Shown: positions 9,127 through 18,606 of the stretch, piece by piece
Position numbering within the stretch: position 1 is the stretch's first letter
Layout: every line of letters starts with the position of its first letter
Made by a program: the position numbers and the translations under genes
From: Fimbriiglobus ruber
Lineage (GTDB): Bacteria > Planctomycetota > Planctomycetia > Gemmatales > Gemmataceae
Length of the DNA stretch: 64,000 bases
NCBI RefSeq assembly: GCF_002197845.1
Contig: NZ_NIDE01000017.1
Coordinates: 480,712 to 544,711, forward strand
Direction of reading: 5' to 3'
The notes under the pieces: generated by a model
Database searches by the model: none
What the model saw: only the letters and a program-made list of their open reading frames with translations
Told to the model about the DNA's origin: nothing

Positions 9127-10230
9127 CTACACCACACAACCCAACGGATCGCGTTCCCTTCGACTGGCCCAGACCGTCATCCCGGGGAACGCTTCCGCGA
9201 GCCGCGAAGCCAGGTCTTCGACGCCCGGCCGTTCGGTCGCGTAGTGACCCGGCAGCAGTACGCCGACGCCGGCCGCCTCAGCAGTCAGACAGTCGTGGAA
9301 ACGCATTTCGCCGGTGAGGAACATGTCCGCGCGGGCCTTTATCGCGTCCTTCAGGAATTCGCCCGCCGCTCCACACGCGATGGCGACACGAGTGATCGGT
9401 TTACCCACGTCGCCGACGACTTGCACGGCTGCCGCGGAGAGTTGCGACTTTGCGAGTTTAGCTAATTCGCCGAGCGCGACGGGCTGCGCCAGTTCGCCGA
9501 CCCGTCCCTCACCGCCACTCGAAGAGGGTCGCAGTGGGTAAACGTCGAACGCCGGCTCCTCGTAGCTGTGGGCGGCCCGCATGGCGGCCACCACCGAATC
9601 GACTTTGCCCTCGGGTACCGCGACTTCCAACCGCCACTCGCTCACGTCTTCGCGGCGGCCCTTCTGCCCGACGGTGGGATTGGTCGCGTCGGTGCCGAAG
9701 AACGTACCGGTCCCGGCGAGACGATAGCTACATTGCTCGTATTGTCCGATGATGCCCGCGCCGGCCGCGAAAACGGCGTCGGAAACGTTCGCCAGGTCCG
9801 CATCCGGCACGAACACCACGAGTTTGCATTCGCGCTTGCCGCCGCGCGGGCGGAGCGGCCGAACGTGGGTGAGACCGAGTCGACGGGCGAGGCCGTCGTT
9901 AATTCCACCTACGCAGTTGTCGAACGCCGAGTGCGGCGAGTAGACTGCGATGCCTGCTCGCAAAAGCGGTAGGAGTATCCGTCCGTCTGGAGTGGATGGA
10001 GTGAGAGCTTTTGCACCGCGAAAGAGCACGGGGTGGTGCGAGACGATTATGTCCGCTCGTTCAGCGACCGCTTCCGCGGCCACGTCCGGCGTGACCGTCA
10101 GGCAGGTCATCACGTGGTCGGCCGGCACGGCGGGGTCGCCGGCCAGCAGGCCGACGTTATCCCAGTCGGCCGCCAGGGAAGAGGGCGCGAAGCGGTCCAT
10201 GTACGCAATGACATCGACGACGGTCGGCAT
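9127..10230 (-). CDS. Nif3-like dinuclear metal centre protein (YbgI/DUF34)
   Basis: The 367-residue protein matches the NIF3/YqfO family, which form hexameric toroids with a dinuclear metal site. The N-terminal part has WDNVGLLAGD, the metal-ligand pair in IIVSHHPVLF and the YSPHSAFDNCVGGIN segment. The C-terminal part has an SHYATERPGVEDLA-type ligand region (here GHYATERPGVE). The length fits the long form, which carries an extra domain of about 120 residues between the halves. The exact biochemical role is unsettled in the literature. It is a single gene with no operon partner. Confidence 0.9.
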   Translation of the reverse strand: MPTVVDVIAYMDRFAPSSLAADWDNVGLLAGDPAVPADHVMTCLTVTPDVAAEAVAERADIIVSHHPVLFRGAKALTPSTPDGRILLPLLRAGIAVYSPHSAFDNCVGGINDGLARRLGLTHVRPLRPRGGKRECKLVVFVPDADLANVSDAVFAAGAGIIGQYEQCSYRLAGTGTFFGTDATNPTVGQKGRREDVSEWRLEVAVPEGKVDSVVAAMRAAHSYEEPAFDVYPLRPSSSGGEGRVGELAQPVALGELAKLAKSQLSAAAVQVVGDVGKPITRVAIACGAAGEFLKDAIKARADMFLTGEMRFHDCLTAEAAGVGVLLPGHYATERPGVEDLASRLAEAFPGMTVWASRRERDPLGCVV

Positions 10231-10586
10231 ACGCGGCTTCCAGTACGGGGTACGGCAACGGTAACGCCGTTTTAGCCGCCATGTTCTTCAGACAACAGGG
10301 GTCGGCCCAATGTGCGGAAGCCAACGGAGTGGGTTACCGTTATCGACTTGAGTAAGACGGTTTGCGTTGCGAGTTTTGAATGGATTTCCCGCATGATTGT
10401 TCGGCCTGCGGAATCCGGGTCGGCTTCGCCCGATGTACGGCCCCGAATGGTTTCTGGAACCAGCTGCTTGGTGGTTACTGAGTTGGCGAAGCCGATCGGT
10501 GAGATACATTAGGCTGAACAGAATCGGGCCTCGCCCGGGGTTTCGATCCTTTCCCGTTTGAACCGTAAAGATTATTGGAGCGATTC
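10231..10586. other. Intergenic region between divergent genes
   Basis: This 356-base gap separates the Nif3-like gene (minus) from the DUF3467 gene (plus), so both promoters should lie here. I saw no clear -35/-10 pair, repeat or small ORF worth calling. Confidence 0.4.
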
Positions 10587-10940
10587 ATGCCTGACGAACA
10601 CAAGACACCTGAGGTTTCGGTCGGAGCCCAATCTCAGGCCGTAGCCGGCCCGCCCGCATCGGTTCAGGTGCAGGTGGACGTGTCCAAGATGGAAACGATC
10701 TACAGCAACTTCGTCCGGCTCAGCCTCAGCAGCAGCACCGAAGAAGTGGTCATGGACGTCGGCCTGCACACCGGCATCCAAACCCCCGCCGGCATGGAGC
10801 CGATCCAACTCACGCACCGGCTCGTTTTGAACCCCTACGTCGCAAAACGGCTGCTCCAGTCGCTGTCACAAATCGTTCAACGGCACGAGCAAGCGTTCGG
10901 GGCGCTCGAAGTCGATCCGCAGCGTCGCCTCCGCCGCTAA
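10587..10940 (+). CDS. DUF3467 domain protein
   Basis: This is a small 117-residue protein. After a variable Pro/Gln-rich N-terminus, the segment METIYSNFVRLSLSSSTEEV and a C-terminal HRLVLNPYVAKRLLQSLSQ match DUF3467, a widespread family of about 100 residues with unknown function. The ATG at 10587 is preferred over a TTG 12 bases upstream because TTGGAG sits just before it. It is followed by a strong bidirectional terminator. It is probably cytoplasmic, with no signal sequence. Confidence 0.82.
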   Translation: MPDEHKTPEVSVGAQSQAVAGPPASVQVQVDVSKMETIYSNFVRLSLSSSTEEVVMDVGLHTGIQTPAGMEPIQLTHRLVLNPYVAKRLLQSLSQIVQRHEQAFGALEVDPQRRLRR

Positions 10941-10995
10941 CGGGTGAAGTACGCGGGGCCGGTTGTGTCGAATAAGGCGAACGTAGCGTTAGGAA

Positions 10996-11061
10996 AAAAG
11001 CCTCGGGGGGCGTGTCCGGCGACCTACATTAGGTCGCCGGACACGCCCCCCGAGGCTTTTT
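10996..11061. terminator. Strong bidirectional intrinsic terminator
   Basis: Two perfect 30-base arms (10996-11025 and 11031-11060) enclose a 5-base loop. The stem is flanked by an A-run on the left and a T-run on the right, so it works in both directions. It sits between the convergent DUF3467 gene and the HEAT/TPR gene. Confidence 0.9.
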
Positions 11062-11080
11062 GGTACACCATCGAACAAAC

Positions 11081-11779
11081 CTATTCGCCGCCTTCGCGGG
11101 CCGCGTCGTCGAGTGCCGTTTCGAGCCCCCGGATTGTGTCGCGCAGGTTCTCGATCGAGGGATTGATCTCCAGAGCCTGGCGAAATGCCCGCAGCGCCGC
11201 CCGGGGGCGATTCATCCGCAGATAGCTTTGGCCCATTCCGGACGCGGCACCGTAGTGGTACGGATTGAGCCGTAATGTTGTTTCACAGTCGGCGACCGAC
11301 CGGGCGTATTCGCCCCGGCGAAAGTACAACGTCGCGCGCTGATTGTACGCTTCGGCGAAGTCGGGGGCCGTCCGCACGAGGTCGTCGAGCGCGGCCAGTG
11401 TTTGGGCGATGTCCGGGAGGCGGATGGCTTGCTGAAGTTGGCCATTCTGATCGGGTGTTCCCCCGCGGAACCAAATCTCCCACAGCGACTCGACGGCGAA
11501 CTTGCGCACGAGCGTGTCGGTGTCGCGGAGGACGCCGGAAAGGTGCGGGTTCGACCGCATGGTGCCGATCAACCCGGTCGCGAGGGCTGCGGCCCGGCGG
11601 ATCGACGTTTCGGACGACGTGAGGAGGCGCTGGAGCGTCCCCTCGGTGTATTTGGCCCCGACCGCGTCGCGGAACGCATTCATGGATTCCCGCATCCCGG
11701 CCTGGAGCAAGTCCGGGTCGTCCCCGATTTGGGGTTGGGGGAGCTTCAGATAGAACTCGACAAGCAGCGGCGCGGACAC
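11081..11779 (-). CDS. HEAT-like/TPR repeat protein
   Basis: The 232 residues have an N-terminal helical part resembling HEAT repeats (SIRRAAALATGLIGTM, LVRKFAVESLWEIWF). A C-terminal pair of TPRs follows (AEAYNQRATLYFRRGEYARS, HYGAASGMGQSYLRMNRPRA). No signal peptide or membrane helix is visible, so it is likely a cytoplasmic scaffold. I chose the GTG at 11779 because GAGGAAC lies 4 bases upstream; another GTG is at 11794. The partner is unknown. It lies downstream of, and on the same strand as, the tricorn-like protease after a 130-base gap. Confidence 0.75.
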   Translation of the reverse strand: MSAPLLVEFYLKLPQPQIGDDPDLLQAGMRESMNAFRDAVGAKYTEGTLQRLLTSSETSIRRAAALATGLIGTMRSNPHLSGVLRDTDTLVRKFAVESLWEIWFRGGTPDQNGQLQQAIRLPDIAQTLAALDDLVRTAPDFAEAYNQRATLYFRRGEYARSVADCETTLRLNPYHYGAASGMGQSYLRMNRPRAALRAFRQALEINPSIENLRDTIRGLETALDDAAREGGE

Positions 11780-11908
11780 GGGGGTTCCTCGCACAAACGG
11801 TTTATCAGTGGCTCGCGGCCGGGGGGTCTCCGCCCACTGTTTCTTAATCTAGCTCACGCCCCGGCCGCGGCGCGAGATCCGGTGCACTTCCTTGCGGACT
11901 CGTATGCT

Positions 11909-14900
11909 TTAAGGTTTGGCTGTAGCGCCGGCAGGGGTCATCGGTTTCGTGCCCGCGTCGGCGGGCGCGGCCGTCGGTTGCGCCGCGGCCGTCGTCTTGG
12001 TCGGCGGGGTGGCGGGGTCGGGTGTGCCCGGGAGCCCGCGAGCTTTCTTCCACGCGACCACGTCCGCCTCCAGCACGCCGACCGCCTTGCCGAGTTGGGT
12101 GTCCGTTCCCTTCGCCCAATCGGCCGGATCGATCTCGACGGCCACGTCCGGGACGACGCCTTCCTTGTCCATGTTCACGCCGCGGACGGTAAACACGCCC
12201 GTCCGTGGGACGCGGAAGAATGAGCCGTCAATCAACGTCACTTGATTCGTGCCGATCACCTGTCCGCCCGTCGCCTGCCCGACCACCTTGCCCAACCCGG
12301 CCGCGCGGAACGCGTGCGGGAAGATCTCGGCGTCCGAGAACGATTGGTTGTTGGTGACGACCACGCAAGGTTTGGTCCACTTGCGGTCGTAATTCCGGAG
12401 GACCATTCCTTCACCCCCGTTCCGCTGGCGGAAAAACGTGTGCTCCTTGCCCGCCAGGTAGTTGAGCACCTGGTCGTGGGTGAACCCGCCGCCGTTGTAT
12501 CTTACGTCGAGGACGATGGCTTCTTTGTCGAAATTGTCCGAATACAGGGCCCGCATGAACCCCTCCAACCCGTCGTCGTCCATCGACGGGATGTGGATGT
12601 AGCCGAGCTTCCCGCCGCTGAGCTTGGTGATCTGGGCGGCGTTGTTTTCGACCCAGCGCTCGTACATCAGGTGTGCGACCTTGGGCCGCGGGACGGCGAC
12701 GATCTCGACCCGCCGCCGGGCCTTGGGGTCGGCCGGGTCGGAGGTCACGTCGAGGGGCACGGCTTCGCCGGCTTTGTTGTTGAGCAACTTGCTCAGATTC
12801 GTCTTCTCCGTTAACTCGACCCGGTCCGCGGCCAGGACGATGTCCCCTGTCTTCAAGCCCGCGCCCCGGCGGTCGGCCGGCCCGCGCTTGAGAACCTCGC
12901 GGATTTTGAACCCGGGGCCGCGGTACGTTTCGTCGAACACCAGCCCGAGGTCGGCTGTCAACTCGTCGGGGTTGGGAAGCTTGCCGCTGATCCCGAGGTG
13001 TGACGCGTTCAACTCACCGAGCATCAGGCTGACTAGTGTGTACAGGTCTTCCTTCTGGGCTACGTGGTCGACCAGGGGGCGGTATTTCTCGCGGAGGGCG
13101 TTCCAGTCCGCGCCGTGGTACTGGGGATCGTAGAACGAATCCGACAGCACCCGCCAACTCTGGGCGAACATCTCGGCGAATTCTTCCTCCCGGCGAACCG
13201 TCATTTTCGCCGCGAAGCTTATCTTCAACGGGTCGCCGCTCGGACCGGACGGGCCGGTGAACCCGCCAAGGCTCGCGCGGGCCGCCCGGAGTTCGCCTTG
13301 TTTGTTCAGGAAGTAAATCAGCCCCGTCGATTTTTTCGACCAGCGGATGGCCCGCGGGGACTGATCGCCGGACGTGACCCGGCCGGTGGAGCCGCCGTCC
13401 GCACTGGCGACCCACAGGTCGTCGCTGCCGTTGTAAACCGACCGGAAGGCGACCTGGGTGCCGTCCGGCGAGATCGTGCCCGTCTCGGCCGGCATGGCCG
13501 CCGGGCGGGTCACGCGGAGGTGGAGGTCGTCCCAGTCGATGTCGCTGCCGCCGCTCGCGCCCGGCTTTTGGAGGGATAGCACGTGCATCGAAAACGTCCC
13601 GCGCCGCTGGCTGACGAACCCGATCTTCCCGCCAGTCGCGCTCCAGGTCACGTCCGCGTTGTAGGTGGCGTACCGGCTCACGTTCCGCGGCTTCTCCGGC
13701 CCGTCCGTCGGGACGATGTAGAGTTCGCTCGCGAACGACCCGTCCCGCCGCGAGTACGCGATCCACGCGCCGTCCGGCGACCACTCGTAATCGACCACGT
13801 GCGGGGTATCCACCAGGACTTTTTCGCCCGTGCCGTCTGGGCTCATCGTCCAGAGCCGGCCCGCCCGGATGAACGCGATCTTGTTCCCCTTGGGCGAGAA
13901 GCTGCCCCCGGCTTCTTCGTCCCGGCTGTGGGTCAGTTGTTTCGTTTTGAACTTGTGCGCGCGGGTGAATTCGGAGTGTTCGGGGTCGTCCGGTTCGAGC
14001 AGGTAAAGTTCCTCGACGCCGGTCCGGTCGGACGCGAAGAGGAGCTTTTTGCCGTCCGGCGACCACGCCGGGCTGTGGTCGAAGGCGGGGTGGTCGGTCA
14101 GCCGGGTGGCTTTGCCGGTCGGACTCGCGATCTTGGTCAGGAAGAGTTCGCCGTGGACGACGACGACGGCGTGCGATTCGTCCGGCGAGAGGGCGTAGTC
14201 GGTCGCACCGCCGGTCAAGGTGACGGTCCGCTCGGTGTTCGACTTGTCGTCCGCGTGGACTTCGATCGCGAGTTTGCGAGGCGACCCGCCCGCCGTCGCG
14301 ACGATCCAGAGGTCGCCGCCGCATTCGTAAACGATCCGTTCGCCGTTGCCGCTGATTCGGGCGCGGCGGACGGCATCGTCCTGGTGGCTCGTCACAGCCC
14401 GGGGCGGCCCGCTCGTCGGGGGCGACGCGGTCCCGGTCGCGAGATCCTGGCAGACGATGTTCGCGCACCCGCGCTGGCTGAGTTGTTCGGTGACGTAGTA
14501 GAGCTTTTTGCCGTCCGGCGACCACATCGGCGACGTGTCCTGACCGTTAAACGTGGTCACCCGCCGCGGGTTCGAGCCGTCCGCCGCGGCGACCCAGACG
14601 TCGTCGTTGCTCGACCCGCGGTAGCCTTTGCGGTACCACACGCCCGGCCCGCGCACGAACGCCAGTTGCCCGCCGGCCGGCGAGAAGTGGGCTTCCTTCC
14701 CTTCAAACAGCGGGATCTTCCGTTCCTGGCCGCCTTCGACCGGGACCGTGTAGACGTCGAGCGTGAACGGGTACGCCGTGGACCGGGTCGACGTGAAAAC
14801 GACGTTTTTGCCGTCCGGGGTCCAGCCGTTGACGACATCGTGGCCGGAATCGAACGTCAACCGCCGCGGTTTGCCGCCTTCCGTGGGAACTACGAAGACG

Positions 14901-15175
14901 TCGTAACTCCCATATCGATTGGAGCTAAAGGCGATGTGCCGGCCGTCGGGGCTGAACACAGGTAAGTAATCGTGGGCCTCGTGCATGGTGACCGGACGAG
15001 CTACGCCACCGATGGCTTCGACGGTCCAGATGTCGCCCAGGTAGCTGAAGGCGACGAGTTTGCCGTCCGGCGAGATGTCCGGCGTCCGGGCGAACCGGAT
15101 CGGTTCCTGGGCACCAGCGACACTCGCGGTGAAAATGCCCAACGCGATCGTGAGTGCGGCAGTACGTATCGTCAT
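11909..15175 (-). CDS. Tricorn-like protease (TolB/WD40 propellers, PDZ, S41)
   Basis: The 1,088-residue exported protein starts with a signal peptide (MTIRTAALTIALGIFTASVAGA). The first 600 or so residues are many 'SPDGKLVAFSS' propeller repeats like TolB and tricorn. Next come the S41 helical region with ELNASHLGISG (tricorn-type catalytic His), a PDZ segment (GPADRRGAGLKTGDIVLAAD), and the catalytic core with the nucleophile serine in NNQSFSDAEIFPH and a late acidic residue in NMDKEGVVPD. The tail is Pro/Ala/Thr-rich. Tricorn cleaves peptides made by other proteases; this version is presumably periplasmic. The ATG at 15175 is chosen because it gives the signal peptide; the frame stays open upstream to 15289. 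Confidence 0.9.
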   Translation of the reverse strand: MTIRTAALTIALGIFTASVAGAQEPIRFARTPDISPDGKLVAFSYLGDIWTVEAIGGVARPVTMHEAHDYLPVFSPDGRHIAFSSNRYGSYDVFVVPTEGGKPRRLTFDSGHDVVNGWTPDGKNVVFTSTRSTAYPFTLDVYTVPVEGGQERKIPLFEGKEAHFSPAGGQLAFVRGPGVWYRKGYRGSSNDDVWVAAADGSNPRRVTTFNGQDTSPMWSPDGKKLYYVTEQLSQRGCANIVCQDLATGTASPPTSGPPRAVTSHQDDAVRRARISGNGERIVYECGGDLWIVATAGGSPRKLAIEVHADDKSNTERTVTLTGGATDYALSPDESHAVVVVHGELFLTKIASPTGKATRLTDHPAFDHSPAWSPDGKKLLFASDRTGVEELYLLEPDDPEHSEFTRAHKFKTKQLTHSRDEEAGGSFSPKGNKIAFIRAGRLWTMSPDGTGEKVLVDTPHVVDYEWSPDGAWIAYSRRDGSFASELYIVPTDGPEKPRNVSRYATYNADVTWSATGGKIGFVSQRRGTFSMHVLSLQKPGASGGSDIDWDDLHLRVTRPAAMPAETGTISPDGTQVAFRSVYNGSDDLWVASADGGSTGRVTSGDQSPRAIRWSKKSTGLIYFLNKQGELRAARASLGGFTGPSGPSGDPLKISFAAKMTVRREEEFAEMFAQSWRVLSDSFYDPQYHGADWNALREKYRPLVDHVAQKEDLYTLVSLMLGELNASHLGISGKLPNPDELTADLGLVFDETYRGPGFKIREVLKRGPADRRGAGLKTGDIVLAADRVELTEKTNLSKLLNNKAGEAVPLDVTSDPADPKARRRVEIVAVPRPKVAHLMYERWVENNAAQITKLSGGKLGYIHIPSMDDDGLEGFMRALYSDNFDKEAIVLDVRYNGGGFTHDQVLNYLAGKEHTFFRQRNGGEGMVLRNYDRKWTKPCVVVTNNQSFSDAEIFPHAFRAAGLGKVVGQATGGQVIGTNQVTLIDGSFFRVPRTGVFTVRGVNMDKEGVVPDVAVEIDPADWAKGTDTQLGKAVGVLEADVVAWKKARGLPGTPDPATPPTKTTAAAQPTAAPADAGTKPMTPAGATAKP

Positions 15176-15540
15176 GGCGGAACGGCCTTTCAAAACGGCG
15201 CGGAAAGGGCGTCGGCACGCGTGAGGATCATTAGTCGGCAATGGGAGAGAATTCTTTCCCAAATTACCGGACCGGCTCATTAAATGCAAAACGCACTTCC
15301 CTTACGATTGCCCAACTTTCTCATCAGACGACCGGGGTGCGCGGATTAAACCGCGCGCGACGGCCGCCAGCTCTCAATACTCGCTCAAAACCCACTCGGA
15401 TGCGCGCAAATCCCGCGTGAGCGGTTGCGTAAGTCGCCTCGCGCATGAAAGCGGGATGAGACTTTATGAGAGTGTGCGTGACCAAGGGGCATGAAAGTGT
15501 TTATTATTGAAAAAGAGTCAAGGTACGCGAGGGGGGCGTT

Positions 15541-16842
15541 ATGTCGCTGAACAAACGGATCATTATACCGAGCGTCGTTTTCGCGGTCTTATCTCTTGCT
15601 CTGGCCGACTCCTCGGGCCAGGGTCCGGGCGGTCCGGGTGGAGGTGGAGGCGGTCCGGGCGGGGGTGGCCGCCGTGGTCGTGGCGGTCCGGGCGGATTCG
15701 GCGGTGGACCGGGCGGATCTGATGGCGGCAACGCCCCGGCGATGACGCCCCCCGGTAGCTCTGGCCCCGGTCAAGGTGGCCCCGGAATGGGTGGTCCTGG
15801 CGGAATGGGCGGCCCCGGAATGGGTGGTCGTGGCATGGGCGGCCCGGGAGGTGGACGCGGCGGCAATCCCCCGGACCCGGAAATGGTCTGGAACATGATG
15901 GCCCAGGGGCAACCGGCAATCGACCTCAACCAACGCACGGACATTCGCGATAAGATGATTTCTCGCGGCCAAGCGGTTCCGCCCAATGGAATCCTGTCTA
16001 AGGAGCAATTTGTTGCCGACTTCCAGCAACGGATGGCACAGCGCGCTGCTGGCGGTGGCGGTCCTGGTGGTCCCGGTGGCGGCCGGGGTGGACCTGGCGG
16101 GTTCGGCGGTGGCGGCCCGGGGATGAACATGGGTCAGTCCCAGGACAACAACGGTCAAGGGTGGCAGGGCCAACAGCAATGGAACAACGGCAACCAGTGG
16201 AATAACAATGGCGGCAATAACGGCGGCAACAATAATGGCGGCAACCAAGGCTTTAACCGCGACGACCGCCGGGACAACGAGGATGAAGTCACTCGCCCGG
16301 TCGTTTTCCGGGCCGGGAAATTGCCCAAGGAACTGCCGAGTTGGTTCTCGCAACTGGACGAGGATAACGACGGGCAGGTCGGGCTTTACGAATGGCGTAG
16401 GGCCGGGAAGTCGATCAAAGACTTCGTCAAAATGGACCTGAACGGCGACGGCTACCTGACGGCCGAAGAGTGGCTTCGGTATCAGAAGGGATTGATCGAT
16501 AAGAAACCGGGCAGTGGCGACAGCGAGGACGAAGAATCCGACCCCGACGCGGCGCCCACTGGCGGGCGTAACAATGGCGGCAGCCGCGGGGGCGATCAAT
16601 ACGGCGGCCCGGGTGGCGGTGTGCGGGGCAACAATGGTGGTGGACCGGGTGGCAGTATGCGGGGCAACAATGGCGGTGGTGGACCGGGTGGCGGTTCGTG
16701 GGGCGGCAATGGTGGTGGCAAGGGCGGCAATGGTAACAATGGTGGTGGAAAAGGTGGTGGGAAGGGTGGTGGAAAAGGCGGCAAGGGTGGTGGAAAGGGC
16801 GGGAACCCGTTCACCGGCGGTGGCGGTAACAGCGACAATTGA
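15541..16842 (+). CDS. Secreted Gly/Asn-rich protein with EF-hand pair
   Basis: The 433 residues begin with a signal peptide (cleavage probably after ALADSSGQ). Most of the protein is low-complexity Gly-Pro-Gly-Gly and Asn-Gly-Gly runs. In the middle lie two EF-hand loops, DEDNDGQVGLYEW from residue 273 and DLNGDGYLTAEEW from residue 299, the latter with all canonical calcium ligands. The final 70 residues are Gly/Lys-rich and basic. It may be a calcium-dependent extracellular matrix or cell-surface protein, but that is inference. A GAGGGGGG ribosome-binding site precedes the ATG. It is a single gene with its own terminator. Confidence 0.8.
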   Translation: MSLNKRIIIPSVVFAVLSLALADSSGQGPGGPGGGGGGPGGGGRRGRGGPGGFGGGPGGSDGGNAPAMTPPGSSGPGQGGPGMGGPGGMGGPGMGGRGMGGPGGGRGGNPPDPEMVWNMMAQGQPAIDLNQRTDIRDKMISRGQAVPPNGILSKEQFVADFQQRMAQRAAGGGGPGGPGGGRGGPGGFGGGGPGMNMGQSQDNNGQGWQGQQQWNNGNQWNNNGGNNGGNNNGGNQGFNRDDRRDNEDEVTRPVVFRAGKLPKELPSWFSQLDEDNDGQVGLYEWRRAGKSIKDFVKMDLNGDGYLTAEEWLRYQKGLIDKKPGSGDSEDEESDPDAAPTGGRNNGGSRGGDQYGGPGGGVRGNNGGGPGGSMRGNNGGGGPGGGSWGGNGGGKGGNGNNGGGKGGGKGGGKGGKGGGKGGNPFTGGGGNSDN

Positions 16843-16866
16843 TAGTCAACTAACGCTGATCGGAAT

Positions 16867-16910
16867 AAAAACCGCGGCCGCGCGAGATTGCTCGCGCGGC
16901 CGCGGTTTTT
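16867..16910. terminator. Bidirectional intrinsic terminator
   Basis: Perfect 20-base arms at 16867-16886 and 16891-16910 surround the loop ATTG. An A-run starts the left arm and a T-run ends the right arm. It lies between the convergent EF-hand protein and Hsp70-like genes. Confidence 0.9.
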
Positions 16911-16958
16911 GGCGAATCAGCCCGTGGTCATCCAGAGCCGGATGATACCGCCCTTTCT

Positions 16959-18500
16959 CTACTGAATCTGCAACTGTTTAACCCACTCAGCTTCTTTCGC
17001 GATATCCTCTACGCTCAGCCCGCCCGACCGGTGGATTTCAGCCCGGGCCATGCGGCCGCTCGTCATGTCCAGAGCCATCACTTCGATCAATCCGTTCGCC
17101 GCCACCCCGCACCGGACCTGGACCGGCGCCCCTTTCGGCAAGTCCGGTGGCAGCCCGTCGATCCAGCACTCGCCGACCGGAATGCATGCCACGGCCTGGT
17201 GCGCCTCGCCTTGAAGAACGCGGACGCGGACCTTCGACTGGTAATCCTTAGCGGTGAAGTACACTCGACTCACGGCCGCCGGGAGTTGCGTGTTTTTCGG
17301 CACGAGCTTGTTGTTCACGCGCTCGTCACCCGTCCGGATTTCGACCCCCAGGCTGTGGGCGTTGACGCTGATTTCCACCACGTCGTTCAGGATCTCGGCC
17401 CCACCCGGCAGACCCTTTTCTTTCGCCTGCCGGGCCGCCGCGATGCCGGCGTGAACGGCCGCTCCGCGGGCCACCACCTCGCTCACAGCCAGGGACCGGT
17501 CGGCCTCCTTGCCGGTCAGGTCGCGGAGCATCTTGTGACACATCAGCATGTGCGTCGACCCGCCGACCAACAGCACCTTGTCCACCTGCTCCCAGGTCAA
17601 CTTGGCTTCGTCCACGACTTGTTGCGCCGTCAGCCGGGTGCGAAGGAGAAGGTCGCGGGTGAGGTTATCGAACTCGTTCCGGGTCACGGGGACGGACAGT
17701 TTGTACCCGCCGTGGGCACAGGTGACGGTAGTCTGCTCAACCTTACTTAGCGTCCGCTTGGCCCGCTCGGCCGCCGACTGGAGCATGGCGATCGACTGGG
17801 CATCTTCCCGCGGGTCGGTGCCGAATTGCTTTTGGAACTGGTCCGCGACGTGGTTGACCAACCGGTCGTCCCAGTCTTTCCCGCCAAGCCGGACATCACC
17901 TTCGATGCCGAGAACCTGGAACCGCTTCCGCCCGAGTTTCACGAGCGTCACGTCGAACGTCCCCCCGCCGAGGTCGTAGACGAGGACGGTTCGCGGCGTA
18001 TCCGCCAACACGTCTGCGCCGGGCGAGACTTGGAAGGTGTACGCCAGGGCAGCCGCGGAGGGTTCGTCGATGATGTCGAGGACGTCTAACCCCGCGATCC
18101 GGCCCGCGTCCTGGGTCGCCTTGCGGCGGGTATCGTCGAAGTAAGCTGGTACGGTGATAACGGCTTGCGTGATCGGGCCGACCTGGGCTTCGGCGTCCAT
18201 CACGAGCTTGCGAAGGATCACGGCCGAGAGCGTTTCCGGCCGGAAGACGCGGCCGGCGACCAGCCGCCCGTAATCCGGCAGGCCCATCCGCCGCTTAATG
18301 AGCATGGCGACCCGGTCCGGTTGTTCGAGGGCCATGTCGAGGGCCGGTTGCCCCACCACGGCCTGCTCGTCATTAGCCAGGTAGATCGCGCTGGGGGTGA
18401 GGATTTCGCCGTCCCGGTTCGGGATCGTGACCGGGCGGCCCCGTTCGTCCAGGTGCGAAACCGCGCAGTACGTCGTGCCGAGGTCGATGCCGACGATCAT
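16959..18500 (-). CDS. Short Hsp70/DnaK-like chaperone
   Basis: The 513 residues contain a full actin-like ATPase domain: phosphate-1 IDLGTTYCAVSHL at 4-16, VPAYFDDTRRKATQDAGRIA, phosphate-2 VYDLGGGTFDVTLVKL and the adenosine motif LLVGGSTHMLM. The beta-sandwich substrate-binding domain follows (AHSLGVEIRTG onward). The protein stops just after the start of the helical lid, about 125 residues short of E. coli DnaK. It is therefore a lidless paralogue and probably not the main DnaK. No grpE or dnaJ gene is adjacent. Lidless Hsp70s may hold or signal rather than refold clients; that is inference. Confidence 0.9.
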   Translation of the reverse strand: MIVGIDLGTTYCAVSHLDERGRPVTIPNRDGEILTPSAIYLANDEQAVVGQPALDMALEQPDRVAMLIKRRMGLPDYGRLVAGRVFRPETLSAVILRKLVMDAEAQVGPITQAVITVPAYFDDTRRKATQDAGRIAGLDVLDIIDEPSAAALAYTFQVSPGADVLADTPRTVLVYDLGGGTFDVTLVKLGRKRFQVLGIEGDVRLGGKDWDDRLVNHVADQFQKQFGTDPREDAQSIAMLQSAAERAKRTLSKVEQTTVTCAHGGYKLSVPVTRNEFDNLTRDLLLRTRLTAQQVVDEAKLTWEQVDKVLLVGGSTHMLMCHKMLRDLTGKEADRSLAVSEVVARGAAVHAGIAAARQAKEKGLPGGAEILNDVVEISVNAHSLGVEIRTGDERVNNKLVPKNTQLPAAVSRVYFTAKDYQSKVRVRVLQGEAHQAVACIPVGECWIDGLPPDLPKGAPVQVRCGVAANGLIEVMALDMTSGRMARAEIHRSGGLSVEDIAKEAEWVKQLQIQ

Positions 18501-18606
18501 GAGTGTGGCAGTGTCAACGAGGGGGAAAAAGAACCCTTATCGCCGCAAACATCTGATTAACAGAATCATACGCGGTATCCTCGTCCGAAGCGAGTCGAGC
18601 GACGAA

